A DNA stretch of 64,000 nucleotides, taken from NCBI RefSeq assembly GCF_002018875.1, contig NZ_MVOL01000020.1, positions 1 to 64,000 on the forward strand. The letters run 5' to 3'. Within the stretch, counting starts at the first letter, position 1; each line of letters opens with the position of its first letter. Made by a program: the position numbers and the translations under genes. The notes under the pieces were generated by a model. That model made no database searches and had not been told where the DNA came from. It saw nothing but the letters and a program-made list of their open reading frames with translations. Of the stretch, positions 43,630 to 51,777 are shown one piece after another. The stretch is from Pseudomonas sp. MF4836 (GTDB lineage Bacteria; Pseudomonadota; Gammaproteobacteria; Pseudomonadales; Pseudomonadaceae).

Positions 43630-43744
43630 GGGAAACCTGCGTCAAGGAGTAAGGGAATGCGCCCATTATCGATTGCCGATCCTTTGCGATAAATGGGAGC
43701 ATGCCGACAACACCTTTGCGTATTACGCACAGCAAGGACCGATC

Positions 43745-44677
43745 ATGCACGGCTTCAATGAACTGGGTTTCAAGGCACTGCGCCTGTTTGTGGCGGTGCT
43801 CGACCTTGGCAGCTTTTCCGCGGTTGCCCGGCGCGAAGGCCTGGCGCCGTCGTCGATCTCGCGGCAGATCCAGCTGATGGAACAGGCCCTGAGCCAGCAG
43901 TTGCTCTACCGCCATACCCGGGCAGTCAGCCCCACCGAGGCCGGGCGCCTGCTGGGCTACCACGCGCGGCGGGTCCTGGCACAGTGGGAAGAAGCCGAAC
44001 AGGCGCTGCAGGAACAGGAAAGCGAGCCCAGCGGGCTGGTGCGGATCAACGCACCGGTGGTGTTTGGCCAGCGCCACCTGTCGCCATGGCTGGGGGAACT
44101 GTGTCGGCGTTATCCGAAATTGCAGCTGGATATCCAGCAGACCGACAGCTACGTCGACCCCTTGCAGGAAGGCGCCGACCTGCTGTTTCGCATCGGCAGC
44201 CTCAACGATTCGGGGATGCAGGCACGGATCTTCGCCCCGCACCGCTACCGCATCGCCGCCAGCCCGGCGTACCTCGCCGAACACGGCACGCCGCACCACC
44301 CCGAGCAACTGGCGGCGCACCAGTGCCTGGCCTACAAGGGCGAGACCGGCCAGCAGCGCTGGTTCTTCCGCCAGGACGACATGGACTGGACACCCTACAG
44401 CGTCAAAGGCGCGATCACCGGCAACCACGCCGACACCCTGACCCAGGCCGCCGAGCAAGGGCTGGGGTTGGTACTGTTTCCGTCGTGGCTGATCGGCGAA
44501 GCCCTGCGCGAAGGACGGCTGGTGGCGCTGTTCGGCGACTACCAGGTAGCCACCAGCCTCGAACCCCAACAAATCGCCGCCCTGTGGCCTGGCAGCCGAC
44601 GCCTGTCAGTCAAAGTGCGCACCGTGATCGACTTCTTCGTCGAAAAATTCGGGCCCGTGCCCTACTGGGACCAATAA
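43745..44677 (+). CDS. LysR-type transcriptional regulator
   Basis: This 310-residue regulator has the helix-turn-helix FSAVARREGLAPSSISRQIQLME and the CrgA/AphB-like effector region (GLVRINAPVVFGQRHLSPWL, GLGLVLFPSWL). ATG 43745 follows AAGGA. It is divergent from the two DUF606 genes and probably controls them. Confidence 0.9.
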   Translation: MHGFNELGFKALRLFVAVLDLGSFSAVARREGLAPSSISRQIQLMEQALSQQLLYRHTRAVSPTEAGRLLGYHARRVLAQWEEAEQALQEQESEPSGLVRINAPVVFGQRHLSPWLGELCRRYPKLQLDIQQTDSYVDPLQEGADLLFRIGSLNDSGMQARIFAPHRYRIAASPAYLAEHGTPHHPEQLAAHQCLAYKGETGQQRWFFRQDDMDWTPYSVKGAITGNHADTLTQAAEQGLGLVLFPSWLIGEALREGRLVALFGDYQVATSLEPQQIAALWPGSRRLSVKVRTVIDFFVEKFGPVPYWDQ

Positions 44678-45185
44678 CCGTAGCCGCCGAGGTCGGGTGT
44701 AGCCGCTTGCTGGCCGTGTGTCGGGAACGCGCAGTTGCCAACCCAGGCCGGCCGGAAGGCCGCTGTCTTGCTCTTGATTTTGATCTGCAGCGCCCCGTTA
44801 AACCACGATGGCCGAGCGCAGGCAGTGAGCCGTGGGTAACCCGGCAGGACGCCGGGTTAGCCGCGCTGGGCCAGGGATGGCCCATCGCGGCGGCCCACGG
44901 ATCACTGCCGGAGTGAGGGCATGCCGAGCCTAGGCGAGGCACCGAGTGGTGGGGCAAGAGCGTTTTGCTTACTTTTGCGCTTTTCAAAAGTGAGCCGCTG
45001 TAAGAGCGGAACCCATACTCGCGACGCCCGCAGTAATGGATATGTACACCAAAAAGACCGCAACCTCAGGTTTTACGGCCGCTACGCGATCCAGCAGGAG
45101 CAAGCTCCCTCACCACAGAATGTGCGCCCCCCCGAAACCACATCCAAAGCCCCCCAAAAAAACCCTCAACCCCACTACAGAACAC
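44678..45185. repeat. Long structured intergenic repeat region
   Basis: This 508-base gap holds no gene I can support. From about 44746 to 45050 is an element that I recall as a frequent intergenic block in fluorescent pseudomonads. It contains nested hairpins: AACCCGGC/GCCGGGTT (44838-44858), TGGGCCA/TGGCCCA (44867-44884), and an ACTTTT/AAAAGT pair near 44975-44991. A GTAGCCGC fragment precedes it at 44683. A half copy of the GGAGCAAGCTCCCTC repeat follows at about 45097. A C/A-rich tract leads into the end of mntH. Confidence 0.6.
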
Positions 45186-46523
45186 TCAAACCAACCACTG
45201 CCCAATCAACCACGCATTAGCCCCACTAATCACAACAAACAACCCCCAAGCGAGAACCCGAGTCAGCCACCGATTAACAAACACCCCCATCAACTGCCGA
45301 TCGTTAGTCATACGAATCAACGGATACAACGCAAACGGCAATTGCAGACTCAACACCACCTGACTCAACACCAACAGTTGCCCCACCGCCCCATCCCCCA
45401 ACAACCAAACCCCAACAAACGCCGGGATCAGCGCCAGACCACGGGTAATCAAACGCCGCTGCCAGCACGGCAAACGCAGATTGAGGTAACCCTCCATAAT
45501 CACCTGGCCGGCAATGGTCCCGGTAAAGGTCGAACTCTGCCCCGACGCCAGCAACGCCACGCCAAACAGCACACTGGCCAGGGCCCCGCCCACCAGGGGA
45601 TCAAGCAGGTGATAGGCATCCTGAATTTCCACCACCTCGGTGTGCCCGGTCTGGTGAAACGCCGCGGCAGCGAGGATCAGGATCGCCGCGTTGACCAGCA
45701 GCGCCAGGGCCAGGGAGCCGATGGTGTCGATGCGCGACAGCTTGATCGCATCCTCGCGACTGGCCTGGTCGTGCCCCACCAGCCGGGTCTGCACGATCGA
45801 AGTGTGCAGGTACAGGTTATGGGGCATCACCGTGGCGCCGAGGATACCGATCGCCAGGTACAGCGGCGCGGCGTCGCTGACCGCCGCCAGCGACGGGACA
45901 AAGCCACGAGCCACGTCCGGCCAGTAGGGTTTGATCAGCAGCAACTCAATGAAAAAACACACGCCGATGGTTGCCACCAGCACCAGCATGATCGCTTCCA
46001 GGCGACGAAAGCCCCGGTTCTGCAGGGCCAGGATCAGCAAGGTGTCGAAGGCGGTAATGATGATCCCGGTGCTCAGCGACACCCCGAGCAACAGGTGGAA
46101 CGCCAGGGCGCAGCCCAGCACTTCGGCCAGGTCGGTGGCAATGATCGAGATCTCCGCCAGCAGCCACTGGGTGCGCGCCGCGCGGGGGCTGTAGCGCTGG
46201 CGACAAAGTTGCGCCAGGTCGCGCCCGGTGGCGATGCCCAGCCGCGAACACAGGCATTGCACGACCATCCCCGCCAGGCTCGCCAGCAGCACCACGAACA
46301 ACAGGCTGTAGCCATAGCGCGAGCCGGCCTCGATGGCCGTGGCCCAGTTGCCGGGGTCCATGTAGCCAATGGAAATCAGCAGTCCGGGGCCGGCGAAACG
46401 CAGGACACGCTTGAACAACGAGGCAGTGGGGTCAACGCTGATGCTGCCCGCCACTTCCGGTGGACAGAAGGGAGCGGTAGCGATTTTCGGCAAGGTCAAT
46501 TTCACGGACACATCCAGCAACAT
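45186..46523 (-). CDS. mntH: Nramp-family divalent metal transporter MntH
   Basis: This 445-residue, 11-helix proton-coupled Mn2+/Fe2+ importer has the metal-binding helix 1 motif GYMDPGNWATAIEAG and helix 6 motif GATVMPHNLYLHTS, both essential in the family. The consensus transport loop GQSSTFTGTIAGQVIMEG is also present. ATG 46523 gives a typical N-terminus. The last 80 or so codons use many G- and T-rich codons unlike the rest of the gene, in a tract that continues past the stop. Confidence 0.94.
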   Translation of the reverse strand: MLLDVSVKLTLPKIATAPFCPPEVAGSISVDPTASLFKRVLRFAGPGLLISIGYMDPGNWATAIEAGSRYGYSLLFVVLLASLAGMVVQCLCSRLGIATGRDLAQLCRQRYSPRAARTQWLLAEISIIATDLAEVLGCALAFHLLLGVSLSTGIIITAFDTLLILALQNRGFRRLEAIMLVLVATIGVCFFIELLLIKPYWPDVARGFVPSLAAVSDAAPLYLAIGILGATVMPHNLYLHTSIVQTRLVGHDQASREDAIKLSRIDTIGSLALALLVNAAILILAAAAFHQTGHTEVVEIQDAYHLLDPLVGGALASVLFGVALLASGQSSTFTGTIAGQVIMEGYLNLRLPCWQRRLITRGLALIPAFVGVWLLGDGAVGQLLVLSQVVLSLQLPFALYPLIRMTNDRQLMGVFVNRWLTRVLAWGLFVVISGANAWLIGQWLV

Positions 46524-46630
46524 GAAACAATGGCCCAGCTTAGACGTTTGCGCCGCCACGCCCAAGCCTGAAAACCGAGGCCCAGGCGCGTATGCTGCTG
46601 GCACCTCAACCCTGGCACCCAAGGATTGGC

Positions 46631-47062
46631 ATGAACTCCAGCTCCCCCCCTTTTTTACAACCCGGTGACCGGGTGCTGCTGTTCGACGGTGTGTGCAAGT
46701 TGTGCAATGCCTCGGTCGGCTTCGTCATCCGCCACGACACCCGGCGCCGGATCAAACTGGCCTCGGTGCAATCGGTGGAGGGCCAGGCCCTGCTCGCCTG
46801 GTTCGGCCTGCCCACCGAGCGTTTCGACACCGTGGCCTTGATCGACGACCAGCAGTTGTATACCCGCTCCGGGGCCTTTATCCAGCTGATGCGCCACCTG
46901 CCGCGGCCCTGGTCCTGGCTCAGGGTATTGCGCCTGGTGCCGCGACCGCTGCGCGACTGGGGTTACGACCGGATCGCCCGCAACCGCTATCGGCTGTTCG
47001 GCCGTTACGACCAGTGCCTGCTGCCCAGCGCCGAGCACCGCGGACGCTTTCTCAACCATTAG
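46631..47062 (+). CDS. DCC-family thiol-disulfide oxidoreductase-like protein (YuxK type)
   Basis: This 143-residue protein has the DxxC-x2-C motif DGVCKLCNASVGFVIRHD at about residues 19-36 and the family tail with RIARNRYRLFGRYDQCLLP. DCC proteins have a predicted thioredoxin-like fold; the role is unclear. ATG 46631 follows AAGGA. It is convergent with the DUF3833 gene, and the stop codons overlap. Confidence 0.88.
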   Translation: MNSSSPPFLQPGDRVLLFDGVCKLCNASVGFVIRHDTRRRIKLASVQSVEGQALLAWFGLPTERFDTVALIDDQQLYTRSGAFIQLMRHLPRPWSWLRVLRLVPRPLRDWGYDRIARNRYRLFGRYDQCLLPSAEHRGRFLNH

Positions 47063-47598
47063 GACTGACCCGGCTGGCGGCGGAAGAACAACGTGACCTG
47101 CCCCAGTTCGACCCCGAACTTGGTCATGTAGGAGCGGTTGGCCAGGGTGTTTTCATCCAGCAGGTACATCCAGTCGTCGAAGTGCACCTGATAGGTCTTG
47201 CCGTCCACCGGCAGGTTCAGCACATAGCGCCAGCGCAAGGTATTGCCGGACACCTCGCCCAGGGCTTCGCCGACCACATCGCCCGCAGTGCCGCGCCAGA
47301 TACCCGGCCCATCCGGGTGCAGGGTCCAGATCCTGGTCTGGCGGGTGCCGTCGCTGTAGGTGAAGTCTTCGTGCATGACAAAGGTGTCGCCCTCGCTGTG
47401 GCTGTCGATCACGACATGGAAGCGCTTGATCACCTCCCCCGAACGCTTCTGAAACAGCCCCCAGGCCTCGACCCGTCCGCTGAAGAACTGGCGCAGCTCC
47501 AGGGGCGGCGTCTGTTCGCGGTAGTGAGTGACATCGATACCGCTGCAACCGGCGAGGCCGGCGCCCAGGCCCAACAACAGAATCCAGGTTTTCCACAT
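47059..47598 (-). CDS. DUF3833 lipoprotein
   Basis: This 179-residue lipoprotein has the signal WKTWILLLGLGAGLAGC with lipobox LAGC. The body shows QFFSGRVEAWGLFQKRSGEV, typical of DUF3833, and FDDWMYLLDENTLANRSYMTKFG. ATG 47598 has better spaced GAGG than ATG 47604. It follows the chalcone-isomerase-like gene by 19 bases. In other pseudomonads I recall these two in a larger photo-oxidative stress group with cfa and ChrR genes, which is absent here. Confidence 0.85.
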   Translation of the reverse strand: MWKTWILLLGLGAGLAGCSGIDVTHYREQTPPLELRQFFSGRVEAWGLFQKRSGEVIKRFHVVIDSHSEGDTFVMHEDFTYSDGTRQTRIWTLHPDGPGIWRGTAGDVVGEALGEVSGNTLRWRYVLNLPVDGKTYQVHFDDWMYLLDENTLANRSYMTKFGVELGQVTLFFRRQPGQS

Positions 47599-47617
47599 GC
47601 TCATGGCCCTCGGCCGT

Positions 47618-48187
47618 TCAGGGTTTTGCCTGGCCCAGCAACTGCCGGCGCAATTCGGGGTTGCGCGTACGCGGGTCCAGCCAGATATCAAAAAAGGCCC
47701 GGGCAAACGCCGGGTCCCTGACCTCATGCCGCAGTTGCTGGTCGACAAAAAACTGCGCGCCCTGCCCCGGCAGAAACACCCCGGTGATGACGGTGCCGGC
47801 CTGCACATCGACAAACGACTGCTGCATCTGCGCCTGCCAACGGCTCAATTGCTCGGCACTGACCGCCGAACCGGACAGGCGCTTGATCTCGTCGAGGCTG
47901 GCCTGCACCAGATCGTCGCGGCTGATGCTACGGCGATAGGTCAGCTCCAGGGCAAACGGGGTGTCCGCTGCCAGCGGCGTGACCGGGCTCCAGAGCCGGG
48001 CGTTGTAGAGTTTGAAACCAAACCAGCTGAACTCGCCGCTGCCCACCACCCGGGCACCGGGCAGCGTCTGCTGCCAGCCGGCCGCCGCCGTGGCACTGAG
48101 CACCAGCAGCAGCCACAACCAGGGCCGCCAGGCGGATCCACCGCGACGCTTGCAGCTTCCTCCAGGCTCGGGCACAAGCGAATTCAT
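47618..48187 (-). CDS. Chalcone isomerase-like domain protein
   Basis: This 189-residue protein has a basic N-terminus, a hydrophobic segment (WLWLLLVLSATAAAG) and a chalcone-isomerase-like body. The body shows VVGSGEFSWFGFKLYNARLW, LELTYRRSISRDDLVQASLDEI and TVITGVFLPGQGAQFFVD. Bacterial members are probably periplasmic lipid-binding proteins rather than isomerases. AGGACG precedes the ATG. It forms an operon with the DUF3833 lipoprotein. Confidence 0.83.
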   Translation of the reverse strand: MNSLVPEPGGSCKRRGGSAWRPWLWLLLVLSATAAAGWQQTLPGARVVGSGEFSWFGFKLYNARLWSPVTPLAADTPFALELTYRRSISRDDLVQASLDEIKRLSGSAVSAEQLSRWQAQMQQSFVDVQAGTVITGVFLPGQGAQFFVDQQLRHEVRDPAFARAFFDIWLDPRTRNPELRRQLLGQAKP

Positions 48188-48643
48188 GGCAGCACGTCCT
48201 GATAGGAGCCCGCCTCAATCTGCTTGAGTGCCTGGCCCGGCTGAACAAAGGTGGACCCGAGGTAGCCGATTGCTTGACTGGCCCAGCCCTGGCGCTGCCC
48301 GGACTTGACCTCGGGTCCACTAACCATGGAGCGGTGGATCCCATTCGCAGGGCCGCCACTCTCAATACCTATACAACAAAATTAAAAATGTATAACTATT
48401 TAGCGGATATTGACGCAAAAACCAATCAAAACCCGAAAAAACCTATACAAAACGAACAGGCCGACCTGCCCATGGTTGTGCATACGGATCAGGTCGAAGA
48501 ATGGATGCACACGCGGTGCAATGATTGGCCAGGGGCTGCCCTGCTCGCCGGCGCCTTTTATCCGAACCGCCATAACCCGCTGGAGTGTCGCTCGGGGCCC
48601 GTGGGATGATGCGCGCCTGACGCGATCACTCTGGAGAATCTGC
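48188..48643. other. Intergenic region with long inverted repeat and AT-rich island
   Basis: This divergent gap of 456 bases has two features. The arms GTGGACCCGAGGT (48251-48263) and ACCTCGGGTCCAC (48308-48320) form a perfect 13-bp inverted repeat 44 bases apart. At 48360-48460 the sequence is AT-rich, with ACCTATACAA present twice (about 48367 and 48441). An open frame over 48274-48609 has no ribosome binding site and no familiar protein pattern. The region is probably regulatory or a decayed insertion. Confidence 0.5.
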
Positions 48644-49219
48644 ATGTCATTGTTCGGTAAAAAAGCCCTGGGCCTGGCCCTGGTAGCCTTGCTCGGCCTG
48701 GGCGCGGCGAGCGTCTATGCGGCCCAGCCAAGTGCCGCTGGCGCCACAGCGCAAAAGGTCTCGATGCTGGGCGGCAAACTTGCCTTCAGCCTGCCCAAAG
48801 GCTTCACGGCCACGGTGCTGCCCGCCGGCAGCGCGGCCAACGGCACCGCCGGGGCGACCGGCACCCTGTACTCCAACAACGACACCAAGACTGCGGTGAT
48901 CGCTGCGGAAAACACCATCCCCAATGGGCAACAGGCCAAGGACAACGACGCCCCGTTCCTCGACGCAGCCGTGGCGGGGTTTCTCAAGCAACAGGCAGCG
49001 GCCCTGCCGGATTTCACCAAGCAAAGTGAAAAGAGCCTGACCATCAAGGGCCTGGGCGTACGCCAGATCGACAGCAGCGCCACCATGGGCGGCGGCAAGA
49101 CCCTGAACTCGACCCTGCTGGCCGCTTCCGGCGGGCGTATCGCGGTAATCCAGGTGGTGTCGCGGATCAGCGACAAGGCCGGTCACGAGGCCCTGATGAA
49201 ACAGATCCTCGGCCGCTGA
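48644..49219 (+). CDS. Exported hypothetical protein, DcrB-like
   Basis: This 191-residue protein has a clear signal peptide (KKALGLALVALLGLGAASVYA) and a mature part containing GGKLAFSLPKGFTATVLPAG and SGGRIAVIQVVSRISDK. The layout recalls DcrB/DUF1795 proteins, which are periplasmic and of uncertain role. GGAGA precedes the ATG. Single gene. Confidence 0.78.
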   Translation: MSLFGKKALGLALVALLGLGAASVYAAQPSAAGATAQKVSMLGGKLAFSLPKGFTATVLPAGSAANGTAGATGTLYSNNDTKTAVIAAENTIPNGQQAKDNDAPFLDAAVAGFLKQQAAALPDFTKQSEKSLTIKGLGVRQIDSSATMGGGKTLNSTLLAASGGRIAVIQVVSRISDKAGHEALMKQILGR

Positions 49220-49240
49220 GCAGGCCTGGCAGCGGTCCCG

Positions 49241-49321
49241 GAACCTGTTCACGAGCCAGCCAGCGACGCTCAGGCATTGTTAACGCCCCTGAGCTAGGCG
49301 CAGCAGGTCGTGAACAGGTTC
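49241..49321. repeat. Inverted-repeat element between two genes
   Basis: GAACCTGTTCACGA (49241-49254) and TCGTGAACAGGTTC (49308-49321) form a perfect 14-bp outer pair. An inner GCTCAGG/CCTGAGC pair adds a second stem, giving an 81-base cruciform-like element. It ends directly at the stop codon of the convergent esterase gene. It is probably a REP-type repeat and may terminate transcription from both sides. Confidence 0.65.
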
Positions 49322-50062
49322 TCAGGGGTTGAGCCGCTGCAACCAGTCCTTGAGGTCGTGGACTTCACTCTCGCTGATGCTGTGCCCCAGGCCCGGGTAG
49401 GCATGAAATTCCGGCGCCAGGCCCAGGCCCTGCAGCAGGCTGTTGGCCTCTGAGCCATCGCTGTAGGGCAGGCGCTGATCGGCAGTGCCATGGCCGATGA
49501 AAATTGTCAGGTGCTGCAACCCCGGGTCGGGCTTGAGCTGCGACCTCAGCACCGGCAGCACACTGCCGCTCAGTGCCGCAATCCCACGCACCGCCTGCGG
49601 GTGCCGCAAGCCGACTTCATAGGACATGATCGCGCCCTGGCTGAAGCCCAGTAAAAACACCTTGTCAGGCGGGGTCTGATACTTGGCCGCAGCCTTGGCC
49701 ACAAAGGCCTCGAGCACCTGGGCGCTGCTGGCCAGTTCCTCGGTCACGCCGTCATAGGCCCCGTCGCCCTTCTTGTGAAACCACTGATAACTGCCCTCCT
49801 CCAGCACCTGGGGTGCCCGTACCGAGAGGTAGGTGTAGCCGGCCGGCAGCTGCTCTTTGAGCCCGAACAGGTCCTCCTCGTTGCTGCCGTAGCCATGCAG
49901 GAAAATCACCAGCGGCTGGTTGCGGGTATCGGCGCCGGCCTGCTCCAGGTACTGCAACGGCAGGTCACTGTGCAGCGTGGGCGAGCCGGACTGAGCCTGG
50001 GCTGAGGCGCAGGCCAGCAGCAACGGCACCAGCCAGCACTTGAGCATCGAGGTCTTGGACAT
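49322..50062 (-). CDS. Exported carboxylesterase/phospholipase (alpha/beta hydrolase)
   Basis: This 246-residue hydrolase has a signal peptide (MLKCWLVPLLLACASAQA) and the carboxylesterase family 2 pattern: VIFLHGYGSNEEDLFGL, the nucleophile GFSQGAIMSYEVGL, IGHGTADQRLPYS for Asp and GLGHSISESE for His. It would act on short-chain esters in the periplasm. ATG 50062 follows AAAGGAAAA. Single gene. Confidence 0.87.
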   Translation of the reverse strand: MSKTSMLKCWLVPLLLACASAQAQSGSPTLHSDLPLQYLEQAGADTRNQPLVIFLHGYGSNEEDLFGLKEQLPAGYTYLSVRAPQVLEEGSYQWFHKKGDGAYDGVTEELASSAQVLEAFVAKAAAKYQTPPDKVFLLGFSQGAIMSYEVGLRHPQAVRGIAALSGSVLPVLRSQLKPDPGLQHLTIFIGHGTADQRLPYSDGSEANSLLQGLGLAPEFHAYPGLGHSISESEVHDLKDWLQRLNP

Positions 50063-50141
50063 GAGGCGTTTTCCTTTCACGGCGCGGCGGGTAGCCACAA
50101 GGCGGGTGACTGAAGATCGGACCGACAAACAGCGATGAGAT

Positions 50142-50534
50142 TCAGCCGACCGGCCTCAGCGGGTTGCGCACTCCGCGCCTGGCCAGGGGTGACAGCACCA
50201 GCACCGCCAGTAAAAAGCCCAGCTGGGACAGGTAAAAGGTCTGTGTCCATTGCCCATGGGCGGCGACGTAGAAACTGTTGTGCAGCACGTCACAGGCAAT
50301 GATCGCCAGGGTCAGGAGCAGGCCCCAGCGCGGCCTGAACCACAGCAGCAGCGCCGCCAGCGGATCGAGCACGGTCAACGCGCCCCAGAACACCCGGCTG
50401 GCCAGCAAGGTCTGGGGGCCATAGCCGTAATCCCAGAGCCAGCCGTGATCGAGCACGGCCCGCAGGTGATTGACGGTCGCCGCCAACAAGCACAAGGCGA
50501 ACAGCAGGCGAATCAGCAGAGAACATCGGTGCAT
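50142..50534 (-). CDS. Small integral membrane protein
   Basis: This 130-residue protein has four hydrophobic segments, with LLFALCLLAATVNHLRAVLDHG first and AIIACDVLHNSFYVAAHGQW in the middle. No enzyme motif is visible. It looks like the DoxX-like or DUF-type four-helix membrane proteins, but I do not assign a family. ATG 50534 with GAAGG upstream is preferred over an in-frame TTG. It lies 27 bases from the zinc hydrolase gene on the same strand. Confidence 0.75.
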   Translation of the reverse strand: MHRCSLLIRLLFALCLLAATVNHLRAVLDHGWLWDYGYGPQTLLASRVFWGALTVLDPLAALLLWFRPRWGLLLTLAIIACDVLHNSFYVAAHGQWTQTFYLSQLGFLLAVLVLSPLARRGVRNPLRPVG

Positions 50535-50561
50535 GGAGCCATTCGCCTTCAAGAGATCGGG

Positions 50562-51674
50562 TCAGTCGTTGATCAGCTTGCCCGCGCGAATCGCGTCGCG
50601 CCCGGCCACCTTGGCCTGCCAGATACCCGGCTGGGTGTAGCGCCCACGGTCCAGGGCAAACAGCACGCCGCTGGTGCCGGCCCGTACCACGCTGACTTTA
50701 TCCTGCAGCGGGTCGACCACCTCGAACAGCGCATCGCCCTCCTCGACCCACTCGCCGGCTTCACGCAGGAAACTGACCACACCGTGGTGAGGGGCGAACA
50801 GGTACTGGGTGCCTTCGAACGGCATGCCTTCGCAACACGCATCGGGGGCTGGCGGCCAGTCGCCGCTGATCAAACCCTGCTCGGCCAGAAACCCCAGGAT
50901 CGCCTCGCAGTTGGCCTGGGCCTGCTCGACGCGGGTATCACCCATGCTGCCCAGCTCCAGGGTGGTGGCGAGGTTGGCCGGGGGAATCGCCGCCCGGGGA
51001 AAGTCCCGGGCCAGGCGCAACCAGGGCGCGGAGCAGGACTCATCGAACGAGCTGCCGCCGGAATCCTCGCAGAGCAAGGCCACGCCCGCCTTCAACCGCG
51101 CGGCCAGGGGTTGCCACTGCGGCCAGTGCTGGGGCAGTGCGTAGAGATGGATCGCCGCTTCGAAATCACAGTGCAGGTCGAGGGTGATCTCGGCCTCGCA
51201 GGCATGGCGCAACAGCAGGCGGTGCAAGGCTTCGAGCTGGGAGCCCGGCGCAGGCAAGCGGTCCAGCACCTGACCCATGGTGCGCCGGATCAGCGCCACG
51301 TTGGCCGCAGCGTCAGTGCCCAGCTGGCCACCGATCAGGTCGCCCACCGGGCCGCTGAGTTCAAAGAACGCACGGTTGAAATTCTTCCCGCTGCCCAGCT
51401 CGAAGCGCCCCAGATGACTGCTTTGCACGTACTGGTCCAGGCCAATGGGATTGGCCACCGGCACCAGCTCGATCACGCCATGCAACTGGCCGTTGGCTTC
51501 GAGTTCGCCCAGGCGTTTTTTCAGTTCCCAGGCGGTGCGCATGCCCGGCAGCTCATCGGCGTGCAGGCTGGCCTGGATATACACCTTGCGCGAACCTGCG
51601 CCAAAGCGGAACACGCTGAGCTGGCGCTCGCTGCCCAGGTGGCTCCAGGGCAATGGGTGGTCAATACGTTGCAT
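50562..51674 (-). CDS. Succinylglutamate desuccinylase/aspartoacylase family hydrolase
   Basis: This 370-residue zinc carboxypeptidase-like hydrolase has the first metal motif SLHADELPGM (His and Glu) near residue 38, the second ligand in TLDLHCDFE, and a C-terminal barrel domain (EWVEEGDALFEVVDPLQDKV). Family members cleave N-acyl amino acids; AstE acts on succinylglutamate but is shorter. GGGAGC precedes the ATG. It lies downstream of the binding-protein gene, beyond a terminator. Confidence 0.85.
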   Translation of the reverse strand: MQRIDHPLPWSHLGSERQLSVFRFGAGSRKVYIQASLHADELPGMRTAWELKKRLGELEANGQLHGVIELVPVANPIGLDQYVQSSHLGRFELGSGKNFNRAFFELSGPVGDLIGGQLGTDAAANVALIRRTMGQVLDRLPAPGSQLEALHRLLLRHACEAEITLDLHCDFEAAIHLYALPQHWPQWQPLAARLKAGVALLCEDSGGSSFDESCSAPWLRLARDFPRAAIPPANLATTLELGSMGDTRVEQAQANCEAILGFLAEQGLISGDWPPAPDACCEGMPFEGTQYLFAPHHGVVSFLREAGEWVEEGDALFEVVDPLQDKVSVVRAGTSGVLFALDRGRYTQPGIWQAKVAGRDAIRAGKLIND

Positions 51675-51724
51675 GGCAGCTCCCTGAGGAAAATGGGGTG
51701 GCGCAGGATAAAACAGCAGCGCAT

Positions 51725-51765
51725 AAAAAAGGTGGCTGCCGTATCAACGGGCGCCACCTTTTTTT
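51725..51765. terminator. Bidirectional intrinsic terminator
   Basis: A6-GGTGGC and GCCACC-T7 form a stem with a 16-base loop. It follows the stop of the binding-protein gene and precedes the zinc hydrolase start, separating the two units. Confidence 0.82.
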
Positions 51766-51777
51766 CACTGCTGGCGA

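Noticed and set aside
45036..46571. Open frame of 511 codons antisense to mntH
   Set aside because: The product is Pro/Asn/Gln-rich without any motif, arises from the A/C-rich tract and antisense codons, and has no ribosome binding site.
48274..48609. Plus-strand frame of 111 codons
   Set aside because: No ribosome binding site, no recognisable protein pattern, and it crosses a long inverted repeat and an AT-rich stretch.
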